NCBI GenBank assembly: GCA_963556195.1 | Contig: OY744529.1 | Coordinates: 60,401,080-60,465,079 of the forward strand | DNA: 64,000 nucleotides | Source of the DNA: Sepiola atlantica | Lineage: Eukaryota > Mollusca > Cephalopoda > Sepiida > Sepiolidae | Reading direction: 5' to 3' | Shown here: positions 32,262-44,530 of the stretch, piece after piece | How positions within the stretch are numbered: the first letter of the stretch is position 1 | How the letters are laid out: each line of letters starts with the position of its first letter | Program-made: the position numbers and the translations under genes | The notes under the pieces: model-generated | Told to the model about the DNA's origin: nothing | Seen by the model: only the letters and a program-made list of their open reading frames with translations | The model's database searches: none

Positions 32262-32340
32262 CTGAAGAAGACCGTAGGTTACATTGGCCGAAACGTTGTG
32301 AGAATAGCATCCAAGATTAGAACAGTAGTCCGAATAATAC
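32262..32340 (+). mobile_element. Retroelement 3'-end motif (CCTGAAGAAG...GGCCGAAACGTTG)
   Basis: The order CCTGAAGAAG, a short spacer, then GGCCGAAACGTTGTGAGAAT resembles the CCTGAGAAAG...GCCGAAACGTTGATGAAT motif (minus strand) at 48143-48200. It precedes an AT/T-rich tail. It looks like a remnant of a retroelement 3' end, with no coding part seen. Confidence 0.4.
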
Positions 32341-33170
32341 AAATAATACAAAGTTTTTATTTATTTATTTTTTTATTTTTGTTAAATAAATAAGAAAATA
32401 ATGTTTTAAACGAAAATAAATAAAAAATTAAGAAAAAAAGATAAAATAAGAAAAAAGGAATCACGGAAAAAATATTTTCAAGATGTTTTTCTTTGTTTAA
32501 ACTTTGTTTAAACTTGTGCTTGTGTGTGTTTTCTCCAGAAGAAAAACACATGCGTTTGGAGAGAAATATGCTCATCTTTTTCATTTATTTGTAAACAAAA
32601 CCAAAATCTTTGGTAAACGCTTTTATCACCGAAGATTATAGTAGTTCAGAATAACAGAAAAATACAAAATTCCGGTTATATTGAAGCAGTTAGCGCCTAA
32701 AATGGCTGCCAAATTTTATCGATCAGTTTTGTCTGATTTTTAAGGGTTTCTTATTTCTTCCCCTTTTTTTCAAATATTAATTTTTTTTTTGATTTTTGCG
32801 TATTAGTTCATCATGCAAATTACCCATCGTATAAAAAACAATTTCTTCAGCAATGTGCTATATTATATACGCTATTACTATTATGTTTAAGTTGTAATAT
32901 ATTTCAATTTTCTTTTTAATAAACGCTGTTGGTTTTATTATTTGTTTCTTGCAAAACGAAACATACTCTTTCGTAACCCTACCACTAACCAGTAGTCCGA
33001 GTGGCAACGCCACCCAACAAAATAGCCCTCCAAAGAAAGAAAGAGAATAGTTTCTCTCTGGTTACTGGTAGGATCAAAGGAGTTTATTTGTTAAAGTTAC
33101 TTATAAACGCTAATCCCTAATCATAATTCGAGATATTTGCAAAATAAAAATGATGAAAAAAATAAATCGG
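32341..33170. other. Unassigned AT-rich spacer
   Basis: A/T homopolymer-rich DNA with no recognised gene or element. Confidence 0.35.
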
Positions 33171-33432
33171 CAAAGATCCGAACAAAAATTATTATTTACA
33201 AACTAAATCTGCAAAAATACAATTTAATCTGTAAAAATCCGAAAACAAATTATTATTTACAAACTAAATCTGCAAAAATACAATTTAATTTAAAAAATCC
33301 GAAAACAAATTATTTTTTACAAACTAAATCTGCAAAAATACAATCTAATCTATAAAAATCCGAAAACAAATTATTATTTACAAACTAAATCTGCAAAAAT
33401 ACAATTTATTCTGTAAAAATCAGAAAAAATAG
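33171..33432. repeat. Minisatellite, ~60-bp unit, about four copies
   Basis: Repeated unit containing ATCCGAAAACAAATTATT, then TTTACAAACTAAATCTGC, then AAAAATACAATTTAATCTG, at a spacing near 60 bp. The last copy is degraded. No coding function is likely. Confidence 0.85.
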
Positions 33433-33696
33433 TATTTGCAAAAAACAAAAACAAAAGAAATTCGCAAAAATCAGATAAATTGATCTAATAGATTAATTAG
33501 CCTTTTAATCGCTTGCACAATTTGGGTGTTCTTATTTACTTGCCTCCCCACAAGGGTAGAGTTAGACGCAAGCTCGGTTTTTAATGTGGGGAAAATCCAA
33601 CTCCTGAATAAGGATCACTCTGGATTGAAACATAAATAACAATTGCCTAAGTCTAGAATGAATTTATTCACTGAATCAGGACAGAAAAGACTAAGT
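33433..33696. other. Unassigned spacer, possible diverged U2 body
   Basis: Follows the U2-like fragment in its own (minus) direction for a length matching the rest of U2. Only scattered similarity is visible, for example GAGCTTGCGTC. Not convincing enough to extend the U2 call. Confidence 0.3.
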
Positions 33697-33751
33697 GCAT
33701 CATAAGAACAGATACTACACTTTGTTTCTAGCCAAAAGGCCAACAAAAGAT
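33697..33751 (-). pseudogene. U2 snRNA 5'-end-like fragment, copy 2
   Basis: The minus strand reads GGCCTTTTGGCTAGAAACAA then GTGTAGTATCTGTTCTTAT, which matches the 5' domain of U2 closely, including the branch-point pairing region. The upstream end is slightly diverged. It lacks a recognisable Sm site, so it is a pseudogene. Confidence 0.8.
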
Positions 33752-35252
33752 TGGGAGTTCACTGCTTCAATATAACCAAAAGTACTATTTCTTCATCAAA
33801 AGTTTTTACAACTTAAAAGTAAAGATGGTTCAAGGGAAGTAATTATATTTTGAAACCGGTTCGTATATCATCACGTTGTTTGTTGACGATTTTTTAATGT
33901 TGGTTTAGAGGAGTAAATTGCACTGCTGAGACTATTGATGGCGATCAATCGATGCCAGACAACGCTTCAACATTCGTCCCCCCATCTTTATTTTCTATTA
34001 TCATTAAGGATTTAATATCATTTGTCACCCCCCCCCCATTTTCAAGACTCTTTTAATAACGTGTACTAGTTGCTTTAATTGATTTCATATGCTTTTTTTA
34101 ATAAATCAGTTTTTCAGAACTGTTTTCACGGACACGTTTAGTTTAATTGAATTTGTTTTACAGAAAATCACACTCATAGAAGTTACCGTAAATCGGGGCT
34201 ACTTTGACATTGGGGGCTACTATGATAATTTATTGTCAGCCTGCACTTTTCTCTTTTAACTAATAAACCTTAGTTTGTATGCCCCCCCCCCTAAAGCTGG
34301 GCTGTAATGTATATATGGTAATGCCAAGAAGTTCTGTGAAATGTGGTTGCCAGTATGCGTGAGGACTATATTTCGTCAAAGGAGAAAACATCACAAAAAC
34401 ATGGACCAAAGATAACTCCAGGAACAGCCGTTTCATTGTGCGATTTTGCTGATTTGCATCCATCTACGTTTAGCGTGATGAAACGCAAAAGTGCCATGGA
34501 TTATTGCAGCTGTGCTTAGTCATCTTTTTCTGTTCCAAAGGATGTTTATGAGCCTTGTTATGATGTTGTATGATGGGATTTTATGAAAATGCATTATGAA
34601 ATACATTATCATATTAGCCCCACCATTTATCTGTAAATACCACGTGGCTTTGGGTCTCTCACGTGGCTTTTAATGTCAACAAAATTTTCATACGATACTA
34701 TGATTTTTTTTAAACATTAACAGCCACGTTATAAGCCCGAAGTCACGTGGCAGGTAGCTTAAGACATGGAGGGAATCAGTTAATGATGACCTTATCCTGG
34801 CGGTCGGCACAGGCAACATAGCAACAGACAAGAAAAGTTGGAAGTTATTCGCGAAATGACTAACCTCAAGCATGAGACAAGAAGTCGAAAAATTAAAATA
34901 ATAATAATAATAATTTATTAATAATGGAGATTATGTACGTGTCTGTCTGTCTGATACCGAAACTATATTATTTTTCTAGAATCAAAATCATGTAATGGAT
35001 TTTGATGAAAACAAGAATAAGTATTCCAGACCTAAGGTTTAGTATCATTATATCTTTGTTTTAATCTTCGTAAGGAGGCAATAAGGCTAATTTGGATGAG
35101 TTATGATGTAGAATATTTCACTGTTTAAAGGGATATACATTTTATGGTGATAGAAAAAGTTTGCCTCTTTCTTTTCATTACTTCGTAAATCTAACATTTA
35201 TCTCCGTCATTTGTGATGGAATGATTACTTGTTTTATATTATATACTCATAA

Positions 35253-35256
<4 letters not shown>
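33752..35256. other. Unassigned spacer
   Basis: Contains C/G homopolymers (for example 34028-34036 and 34282-34291) and repeated CACGTGGC motifs near 34643, 34669 and 34743, but no recognised gene. Minus-strand frames of 67 and 61 codons are unassigned. Confidence 0.35.

Positions 35257-35332
<76 letters not shown>
35257..35332. repeat. (AT)n microsatellite
   Basis: Pure AT dinucleotide run. Confidence 0.96.
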
Positions 35333-35338
<6 letters not shown>

Positions 35339-36365
35339 TCAGTATCTATTTCAACAGTGCTCAATACATAGGCATAGCTTAGTATTAATATAAAATGTAC
35401 TTCTGGCGAAAGGGAAGACAACAATAAGTTGAAAGGTAAAGGGAAAGATGTATTTCAGTGCGAACACAATGGTGTTCGAGGCAGTTTAGTGTCATGCTTC
35501 GGACAAATTTTATTTTACCCGTGGATTGGACCCTGGAGGGTACATACACTCCAGGTCATAGTGGACTTTGAAGTAATGGTAATATTGGTGACTGAAATAT
35601 CTGCGTGTTTCTTTTGGATTTATATCCGAGTTATCTTCCTTGTATTAATTCTGTCCATCATTTAAGTACACTCTCCAAACGCGAATATCTGAAATCACAT
35701 TCCACTCACGTGGGTAATTCAAAACGAGCTTTTCTTTTCTTTCTGGCTCGTTTTTCAAAGCAGATGGACGTATTGTCTAGCTTCTCATATTAGCATACCT
35801 TCTCAACCCCTAGCAGGCTAGATTACGTCTTCTGAATACAAAGCAAGTTACTATCTATCTTCGACCCTGACAACATGTGCTCTTTTATCATTGTATTTAG
35901 GACAGTAATGTATTCCTTCTTTAGTACTCATGTCGTTTTCTTTCCTTTGTGTATTATAATATGTACCACATTACATGTTGCCATAACTATTTTTACGCTT
36001 GTCTCCAACAAATTGTTTATCTGCAAATAAATATATATGTTTATAAATCTAACTATTTCTTCACTATTATTTTTTTTCTTACTTTCAACATATTAGTGAA
36101 TAATAATAATTCAACATTCAACTGCCAATCCTATTAACTTTTATCCTCGAGTGGCTATTGGACTTGGTAAGTAGTTACACATTGGTAAGTAGTTGCACGC
36201 TAATAATGTCAACAAATATCAATAAGACATAGTACATTCGGTAATACCTAGTGTGGTATTCGCCCTGGGCGGGCATCCGACTTTTATCGAAAGGGGAAGT
36301 TTCTAGGGAATATCAAATTCACATGCTGTCCTCAGTCGCATGTATATCCCTGTCAGGAGAAATGA
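35333..36365. other. Unassigned spacer
   Basis: A 78-codon plus-strand frame at 35429-35665 has no recognisable domain. AT-rich, no element identified. Confidence 0.35.
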
Positions 36366-36482
36366 TATACAACGCCTAGCATTCCCAAATGATCACCCAT
36401 CTGGTACTGACCAGGCTCAACGCCGCTTAACTTTGGTTATTTAACGAGAATTTGTATAGCAATGTGATTATGGCGTATAGAC
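36366..36482 (-). pseudogene. 5S rRNA-like fragment
   Basis: About 117 nt, the length of 5S rRNA. On the minus strand it begins GTCTATACGCCAT. Further in it has TTAAGCGGCGTTGAGCCTGG, TCAGTACCAGATGGGTGATC and TGGGAATGCTAGGCGTTGTA, in the order of the 5S 3' two thirds. The 5' third is strongly diverged. It is a 5S pseudogene or the head of a 5S-derived SINE. Confidence 0.7.
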
Positions 36483-37219
36483 GAGTCAGATCCATAAAAT
36501 TGAGTGAGCGAAACTGCAGTTTGAAATCGCGATGTTCATTGTTTCTACGAAAATTAAATAAAGGAAAAAAGTCAACCTTTTTCCTTTATTTCGTTTTCAT
36601 AGAAAAGGCAGAAAAGTACGGCGCCCTCTAGAAGTAATAATAAAAGTAATTTCAATTTTTAGAGATAAATTGAAATAATCCGGCAATATCAAATCTTATA
36701 CGAAACAATATCAGATTATCTTCAATCTTATCTTTCTGTTTACTATGGTAAAAATAGGTAATTCTCAAACCGGATCTCGTACGTCGTCGTCCCCAAGAAA
36801 GTTCAACGTATCGAGTTTATCATTGTGCGTTCTTATTAAACGTCTTCTTTGAAAGGTAAGCCAAAAACAGAATAAATTCATCCAATTATTACGTCTCGAC
36901 CAAATTTTTATGTGTTCTCCTTCTTTCTTTTCTTCTTTCTTTTCGCTTTCTTTGTTTTTCTCTTTTATTTACTCTCGTTTTTTTCAATTTACCTGTCTTC
37001 CCACGAGGACCGGATGTGATACAAGGTCGATCTTAATGTGGTGTACGGCCATTTCTAGATGCCACAAGGGCGTTCGTAGGCGGGTGAGGATTGACTATAA
37101 AACTTGCCTGCTCGAACCGTCGGCATTCCCCGGCGAGAGCCTCTCAATCAACTAGCGATAAACTCATACCATCATTTCATAGGAGGTAATGCCTGGAAGG
37201 ATTGTCTCCTAAGAATCGA
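36483..37219. other. Unassigned spacer
   Basis: Includes a pyrimidine-rich stretch (36911-36990). An 81-codon plus-strand frame at 36910-37155 begins in that stretch and has no recognised domain. Confidence 0.35.
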
Positions 37220-37262
37220 ACGAAATAGATAATATACTTGGATCCTAGCCCGAGGGCTGGAT
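37220..37262 (-). pseudogene. Possible U2 snRNA-like fragment, copy 3 (diverged)
   Basis: The minus strand reads GCCCTCGGGCTAGGATCCAA then GTATATTATCTATT, which parallels the 5' part of U2 but with changes in the branch-point pairing block. Weaker than the other two copies. Confidence 0.45.
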
Positions 37263-38439
37263 AAAATAGTTTCATTATTCATTCTTTTTTCTCTATTTTT
37301 ATTTTCTTCAGTATTTACATATATTTGTTATTATTTCGCCATTTTGTTTTTATTATTAACCTTTAATATTAATATTACGTACATTTTTTCTCGTTCTCTC
37401 TCCTCCTTTATTTCTGTTTTTCCGTTCTTTTTTTCCTTCATATTTATTGCATTAATTGCCTCCGTCAATGCGAAGGTCATGTTCTTGGTCGAGTTTGTCA
37501 CTATGTTTGTTTGCGTACAACCAAGCGTCCACGACGCTTGACCAATCGCCATGAAACTGTGTCAAAATATCGGTCATAGTCGACCTCAGAACTGATTTAA
37601 TTTTGAGACAGCAAAGTTAAAGGTCAATAGCAAGGTCACTCAAAAGGTAAAAGTCACATTTTCGCCGATCAATGTTCTGTTCATCGTAGAAACTCACAAC
37701 TTGACCCATATTGTAGTCAATGAAGTCCCGCATCTTACAAGACATTGACCTTTAATCTTGATCATGAAAATTGCGCTTATGGTCAAAATAATAACGAAAT
37801 TTCAATTTCTGATTTTTCCAAAGTTTATGTATGGATCTGATGCTCTTTGACAAAAGTAAACACCCTGCACAATTTCAGCCTGATCAGATAAATAGTTTTT
37901 AAGTTATAAACGTTTCTGTCGCATAACTTCGTGAATACTTAATACAATATGGAGAAGTAACGCACATATATGACTTTGCCCCATTATTATGTTGTCAAGC
38001 AGAAGTATGCAGTCGCATACATTGTGACATTGACTTATGTTTCTCATTTTCTTTCCTCGTTGATTTCAGATCAGGATTTTCCATCTTTACTTTCTCTTTT
38101 TTGTTCCTCCTTTTTTCTTTAACCCCATTTTTGATTGCATTCTCTTCCCATTCATTCCCTACTGTCTTTTTATGACGTCATTTTCTTCTCAACACAATAT
38201 TGCAATATCACAATTTCGCACTCTTGGGTCTTATTCTTTTATTCTCTTTTATTCTCTTTCCTCTTTGTTTATGTCTTTCATTCTCTCTTTATAATTATTA
38301 TTTCACTAATGAGTCGCCACTTATCAAGATTAAAAGCCATTTGAGGATAAGTGTTAATCAGATGGATAGATTGTTAGTTGTATTATGAATAATATTATGA
38401 GAAGATTTAAAATGATGAATGGAAAGAACACAATTTGAT
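37263..38439. other. Unassigned spacer
   Basis: T/C-rich on the plus strand in places. No recognised gene, RNA or element. Confidence 0.35.
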
Positions 38440-38840
38440 TACTTATAGTTTACAAGTATTTGTTGACATTTGATCTGAAGACGAACATGTTGTTGCTTGC
38501 AGGGAAGCTGTACCGTGGTAATGTGTTCCACAGATGAGAAAGTCTTGGAAAAAAATTCTGTTTATGTAAATTCCACCTGACGCTAGGCACACGGAAGAAG
38601 AAACGAACGTTCTATTCAATTGTCGTAGGGAGACAAGTTCTTTCTGTGAATGTTTTCAGGGGGGGACTCAGCCGAACAGCCTCAGTGAAAATAACGATAG
38701 AGTAGAGAAAGACTAGCAACATTTCTTTTGTGAGAACAGAAGAGATCTGATCTTCCTCCACGATGTTTTGTATTCTGTGAAGGCAAGAAACAGTGCTCCA
38801 AGCGGCACCTCCCCAGATGTGGCAGCAGTACTCTATGTGT
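38440..38840 (-). pseudogene. Decayed LINE reverse-transcriptase C-terminus
   Basis: Minus-strand frames with stops spell the end of a non-LTR retrotransposon RT: IEYCCHIWGGA near 38825-38795, LSPPLKTF near 38655, then FFPRLSHLWNTLP and FRSNVNKYL near 38545-38450. The motif order is typical of jockey/CR1-like LINEs and unrelated to the Tx1-type array. The exact clade was not determined. Confidence 0.65.
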
Positions 38841-39405
38841 CTCGTATTTCATTTTCCGTATCTTTCCCCATCGCTCTTCCTATCTATTCATCTCTCCCGT
38901 TTTTTCTTTCCATAGTTTTCTGTTGTGATTTCATTTTTATTTCTTCATCCATTCTTCGATCCTTCATTAGTTCGTCTTGTTCTTAAAAATGGCATTGAAA
39001 GTTCTTTGATAAATCATTATGAAATATTAATTCCAGACAAATCTTTCTATTTGGAAATGTCGATGGGTACAACATTTTAAAATAGCTCATAAAAAGTGGG
39101 TTAATTTACGTAAATTGTCTCCTAAGATGTTCTTTAAACAGACATCTATCGGAAGAGCAACGTTATAATTTTAGTGCAATGAAAAAAAATCCGTAAAATT
39201 ATACATTATAATAAGTCACCAAATGTTTGTCTGTCTGTCCGACGCTAAATCACGTCAGAACTACCGGACAACCATCTATGATTGATGTAAACATAAATCT
39301 TGGATCTGCAATAATGTTTTGGGTAAATTAGTTTATATATATATAGAATGCCTGTGTCGTCATCGCCGCTTATAAATGTATTTAATCTACCACAGTTTAT
39401 CAGCC
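38841..39405. other. Unassigned spacer
   Basis: Holds TGTCTGTCTGTCC near 39228, a motif common in dispersed mollusc repeats. Nothing firmer is seen. Confidence 0.3.
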
Positions 39406-39490
39406 GTTCAGATATTGGCCGCGAGGTTTAAGACGTTGGGTTGGAGTTGAAAAATACTTATAATCCAGGGTTTCGAATCGTGTGACCAGT
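39406..39490 (+). repeat. tRNA-like segment (SINE head or pseudogene)
   Basis: TGGCCGCGAGG (39417-39427) looks like a pol III A box and GGTTTCGAATC (39469-39479) like a B box with one extra T. The spacing fits a tRNA-Leu/Ser-like molecule with a long variable arm. The acceptor stem is not convincing, so this is a degraded tRNA-derived repeat. Confidence 0.5.
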
Positions 39491-39578
39491 AGTGAATAGT
39501 CAAACTTCTACGCTGAAGAGTCTTGATTGAAAAAAGATGAAACGTATACGTCCGTAGATAATAAACAACAACAAATAT

Positions 39579-39581
<3 letters not shown>

Positions 39582-39629
<48 letters not shown>
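39582..39629. repeat. (AT)n microsatellite
   Basis: Pure AT run. Confidence 0.95.
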
Positions 39630-39631
<2 letters not shown>

Positions 39632-40160
39632 ATTGTAAAAATATAATTTAATATTTATTTATGAATTTTATTATAAAAATTCTCTTTCTAAGAAAAATTA
39701 AAGTTGAGCACTGTTAGGAGATATTAAAAATAAGCATTCACTTAGCTACAAAGCAAGACTTCGAGTAAGTACATTGAGTTTTCTAGTCTGTCTTGATGTT
39801 TACACTGTAATAGGCATAAATATAGCTTTAATTCTCCGTATCACGTGGTAAATTATTATGGCTGTGAGGATAGAGTGGAAGCGTGCAGATGCAAAAGTGG
39901 CTCTGTGGACCGGGTTCGCGCCTTATGACCGTCTAAAAAAAACATCACTTCTCTACACTGAAGATTTACCGGTGCGATTATTATTTTTCGCTCCCTGAGC
40001 GGATTAAGAATAGGCAGATAATTGCATTCATTCGATCGGACGTGTCATCAATTTAATCTCTATATATTTTTTTAATTGATTAATTTTTCATAAATTAAGT
40101 TTTGCGTGCATAGCAAGGAGGCATGGTAACGTATTTCTTACTATGAGTCGTCATCAGCAT
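39630..40160. other. Unassigned spacer
   Basis: A short GGGTTCGCGCC near 39908 could be another B-box remnant. Otherwise nothing is recognised. Confidence 0.3.
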
Positions 40161-40167
40161 GATTAAC

Positions 40168-40225
40168 CGGGCTAGGATCGAACCCTCGATGTAAATATCC
40201 GTAGTCTAGTGTGTTACCACTGGAA
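40168..40225 (-). repeat. tRNA-like segment on the minus strand
   Basis: The minus strand has a B box GGTTCGATCC (40184-40175), and CCAGTGGTAACAC in A-box position about 40 bases upstream. No good acceptor stem, so probably a SINE head or tRNA pseudogene. Confidence 0.5.
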
Positions 40226-40237
40226 CAAAATATATGA

Positions 40238-40290
<53 letters not shown>

Positions 40291-40848
40291 TATATACATA
40301 TAATTATATATATATAATTATATATATATAATTATATATATAATTATTTATATATATAATTATATATATATATATAATTATATATATATAAATTATATAT
40401 ATATACTTATATATATAATTATATATATATATAATTATATATATATAATTATATATATATAATTATATATATATATAATTATATACATATATATATAAAT
40501 TATATATATATATAAATTATATATAAATACATATATAAATTATATATATATATATATGAATTATATATATATAATTATATATATATATAATTATATATAT
40601 ATATATATATAAATTATATATATATATAAATTATATATATATATAAATTATATATATATATATATAAATTATATATATACATAAATTGTATATATATATA
40701 ATTATATATTTATATATATTATACATATATAAATTATATATATGACTATATACACATAAATTATATATATATAAATGTTATATATATATAAATACATATA
40801 TATGAATTATATATATAAATTATATATATATATAAATTATATATATAT

Positions 40849-40897
<49 letters not shown>

Positions 40898-40975
40898 TAT
40901 ATATATATATTATATATATATTATTTCTATCTATATATAAATTATATATATATACATCATATATATAAATTATAG
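40238..40975. repeat. Complex (AT)n minisatellite
   Basis: Over 700 bp of AT dinucleotides broken by regular ATAATTAT and ATAAATTATAT blocks. Left boundary of the Penelope-like remnant that follows. Confidence 0.95.
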
Positions 40976-41070
40976 AGGTGAAAGATGAGAATAAAAAAGT
41001 GTAAAGATACAATATTTATTAGAACATCAAAAGTTCAAAGGAAGGAGCCTCATATCCTTAGTCCATGGAT

Positions 41071-41096
41071 TTTCAAAGATAAATTCTTCTCATCAG
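41071..41096 (-). other. CTGATGA-hairpin-GAAA motif, copy 1
   Basis: Minus strand: CTGATGA, stem GAAGA/TCTTT with an ATTTA loop, then GAAA. The order matches the core of a hammerhead ribozyme (CUGANGA, stem II, GAAA), but a standard stem III and cleavage site are not clear. Confidence 0.4.
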
Positions 41097-42656
41097 CAGA
41101 CACAAGCGAAAATATAAATACATAAATTTCATCACTCCATTTGACACCCCTCCTCCCAGCCAACAGCCACCTCTCTAACATTAGACTAATTCTTAAATTC
41201 TATAATTTGTTAATTTTTTAACTCTTAATTTTTCCAACCTTACAAATAATCATCCTAATAACATAACATATCCGTGCACCTAACATATCCTGTGCACCTA
41301 ATAATTCTATTAAATCATAACACTGAATGTAAATTGAGAACTTACATTATTCTTCTCCACTCTACTAATCCTTAATCGTCTCTACTCCAACACTCTAGTT
41401 CTTAATCCCCCTTTTTCTAATACTAGCCAACTCTCTTACATACCTATCCATTGCCTCTATTATCTCCCTTTTGCATACAATCCATCGACTCGCTCTACGG
41501 ATTATCTTTTTCTCATAGATTTCATTACTCTCACCTTTATACTACGCTCCCTGGTTACTCCTATAATGGCCTATTTGCCCCCTAAAATCTATCTGTAATT
41601 TCAATATTCTATGTCATTACTTCGGTTACATAATCAACCCAATCCCACCCGATAATCCTTATACTAGAACTCAAATGTTGTAAACATATTAACGCTATTC
41701 CCAATCCTAACCTCGGTTATATATTAAAGTTTCTTATTTAGTCATGCATCTAATATTTAACTAACTGAGAAATCTATAAAGTCTTTAAACATTAAACTCT
41801 GAAATACTATATTTGTCCGGATTATTGCATCTTAAACACGTATATTCCAGATTTTCAATCGTCTGAGCTTTAATTTCCCAATTTGAACCCTTTTAAACTT
41901 TCTGAATTATATATAATTTTGTATAAAAATCCCTTTAAATACGGGGGCACTCCCCCTCCCAAACTGTTTACTTACTGACCTGAAACGCTACTGTATTTAG
42001 CATATTGAAACCCCACCCCAACTCCTATCTGAAGCTAGCCCAGGCCTGGCATTTTATTGTTGCTTACTAGCGATGAGCTGTAACTAAATAAACCCTTCCC
42101 TTACCCTACTACCAACATCAACTATTGTTCCATCCACTAAACTAAACCCCCTCATCCACTCCCCTTATCTCTCACCCCCTTCTCCACTTTTTACTGGCTT
42201 CGTCTCCGACCAAAAATATCACTCTCTCATTTCTTAGATTATATCGAAGTTACTACTGAAATTCCCTGCTTAAAATATACACACCATTTTAAACTCAACT
42301 TCTAAAAAAACTATTTTCATTCACGGTCCACGGAAGTATTTTAAAATGGCCCTAATTCTCAAAATTACATCCGAATAAGTGCTTCCCATCTACGGTTGAA
42401 CTAAACATATTTACATTGGATTTACTTAATTTTGAACATTTTTAACGCTGTCTCCACGAAATACCTTATTCCATCTTTAAATCTTTCGTCACCGGACATT
42501 TTATCAACGGACATTCACCAACTGGACAGACTCCATATTTTGATAACCTTTTTACACGCACACTCTTACTTTCCATTACTTTATATTGTTTCTTAAATTT
42601 TTCAAATTTTGAATTTTGGCTATTCCACTACCAACTTATCCATCTATGTAATTCAT

Positions 42657-42683
42657 CTGATGAAAAGATTTTAATCTTTGAAA
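42657..42683 (+). other. CTGATGA-hairpin-GAAA motif, copy 2
   Basis: CTGATGA (42657-42663), perfect 7-bp stem AAAGATT/AATCTTT (42664-42670, 42673-42679), then GAAA (42680-42683). The motif lies about 110 bp before the (AT)n boundary. Confidence 0.45.
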
Positions 42684-42792
42684 AGACTGCTTAAGGAAAG
42701 AAAAATAAACATTTTTTTATCGAGTACACCTTGCATTGAACGATCGAAGATGGAATAGATTTGTCATCCGTACATCTTTATCTCTCTTCCTT

Positions 42793-42796
<4 letters not shown>

Positions 42797-42872
<76 letters not shown>
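42797..42872. repeat. (AT)n microsatellite
   Basis: Pure AT run directly at the right end of the Penelope-like remnant. Confidence 0.95.
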
Positions 42873-42873
<1 letters not shown>

Positions 42874-43399
42874 AGAGATAGATAAGGGATTGAAGGGTAT
42901 AGCGACTAGAAAGCGACCAATTTTAAATATTGTTATATACAGATCAAATTGATTCTGACGGCGAGAATGACATTAGAACGTCTGAATATACACATATTAA
43001 TTATAATGTATTACACACTTTGGGAAACAAGGTCCATTTCTCTCAATTAAATGTAAAATATTTATTAGCGAGCTGTTTGCCACGTGTCAGGGACCTAAGT
43101 GGTTGCAGGTTTTATGTTTAATTCTTTATTAAACTAGATTAGTTGCCGTAACAAGAATACAGTCTAGTCTACCTTACTATTTCAGACATAGCTGGAGGTA
43201 AGAAGAGGTGATATCAATAAAAGTGATGCATTATCCCCCAAAATAAGAGCACGCACACAGCACGCCATGTTCATGTCAATTACTGCACTAGCAACACACA
43301 CACACACCCGCGTGCACACATATTTCTCTATATAAAGTTAGGTATGTGTACATATTATGGGCACTAAGTGACATCCAGCTACGCTAATATGTTTTCGCA
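42873..43399. other. Unassigned spacer
   Basis: Includes a short (CA)n near 43293-43306. Could be the 5' part of the following retroelement but shows no readable coding sequence. Confidence 0.35.
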
Positions 43400-44530
43400 T
43401 ATATTAGAGACTAAATTAATTAACAACTATCCCGTTGAACTTATCCACTACTGTAGATATATAGACGGCATTTTTTTATATGGACACATGGGATAGACAA
43501 CTTACTGAATTTTCATCAATTCGCTAACAATTACTACCACACGATAAAATTCATCATTGAATATTCACACACTTCAATTGCATTACTAGATATAATAATC
43601 CGACCCCAAAATAACATATTACCTACTTCCATCTACACTAAACCGACAGGCAACTACAAATTCCTCAATTGGTATAGCAACCACCCTCTTAGTCAAAGAA
43701 ATGTATTATATATAGTGCCATCATCCGTATCAAACGCATTTGTTCACACTCCCATGATTATGTCCACAACATTTATAGATTAACACAATAATTCTATAAA
43801 ACTTATTTAATCAGTCATAGAAAAGACAGCATCCATAGACAGACAACAACTCCTTAGATATAAGAGAAAAAACGCACGAAACCGCATTCCCATTTTTTTC
43901 ATTCATGGCCAACATACATATACACTTACACGTTTTCACGCTAGAGATTTTACAACTCTTAGATAACACTCCCTAAATATTTCAATTTTTAAGGAACAAC
44001 TACCCATTAATTCTAAAAAAACAACCGCCTAATTTATAAAGCAAGCTAACCACATGAAAAAACTTACATAACACCGAACAGCATGGTAACTATATCTGCA
44101 ATAAACCAAGTTGTCTAGTCTATAAGCATTTAATAACATATTTAAGTTCCAAATACACGCATCCTAATACAACTGCCACACCTTACCTGGGATTGTCCCA
44201 ATGTAAAATATTACATTTTTTGTACAAAATGTTCAAATAATCGATACATAGGCGAGACAAAATTACCTTATAGATTTAGCAACCATAAACTAGACAAAAC
44301 ATGCCAGACTTCCAAATAGCCGTACATTTTAACGAAACAAACCATACACTCCAAAACATAAAATGGATGACACCAATTTTCCGTCTACATATCCACGCAA
44401 ACAGAAAGAAACAAAATGGATTATAAAACTGAATACACAGAGAACAGGTCTGAACTCAGTTTTAGATATGTATCAATATTTTACAGACTGAGAAGAATTT
44501 TTGTTCTGGAATTAAACTTTGTTCACTGAA
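43400..44530 (+). pseudogene. Decayed Penelope-like RT plus GIY-YIG endonuclease
   Basis: Plus-strand reading with several stops and frameshifts. CRYIDGIF near 43452-43475 corresponds to the RT catalytic YxDD block, with Gly for the second Asp. It is followed by HTIKFIIEYSHTSIALLD and YTKPTGNYKFLNWYSNHP in the thumb region near 43540-43690. The C-terminal part has CTKCSNNRYIGET near 44221-44260, VHFNETNH near 44314-44340 and ETKWIIKLNTQRTGLN at 44408-44455. This matches the GIY-YIG tail typical of Penelope-like elements. It is clearly inactive. Confidence 0.75.

Larger units (their letters stand above)
40976..42796. mobile_element. Penelope-like remnant with two outward-facing 3' ends
   Basis: The left end read on the minus strand (41100-40976) aligns with the 3' end at 45815-45962, including CTTTGAACT and CTAATAAATATTGT. 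The right end (42657-42796) carries the same CTGATGA-hairpin-GAAA motif on the plus strand. Both ends abut (AT)n. The interior (41100-42650) is C/T-rich on the plus strand and has no readable ORF. Assignment to Penelope-like elements rests on the neighbouring element whose coding part is visible. Confidence 0.55.

Noticed and set aside
35429..35665. 78-codon frame as a host gene
   Set aside because: No domain, no conserved context, and hydrophobic content expected from T-rich DNA.
36366..36482. Functional 5S rRNA gene
   Set aside because: The 5' third is too diverged and the internal control region is not intact.
39406..40225. Functional tRNA genes
   Set aside because: A and B boxes are visible, but the acceptor stems do not pair well and one B box has an inserted base.
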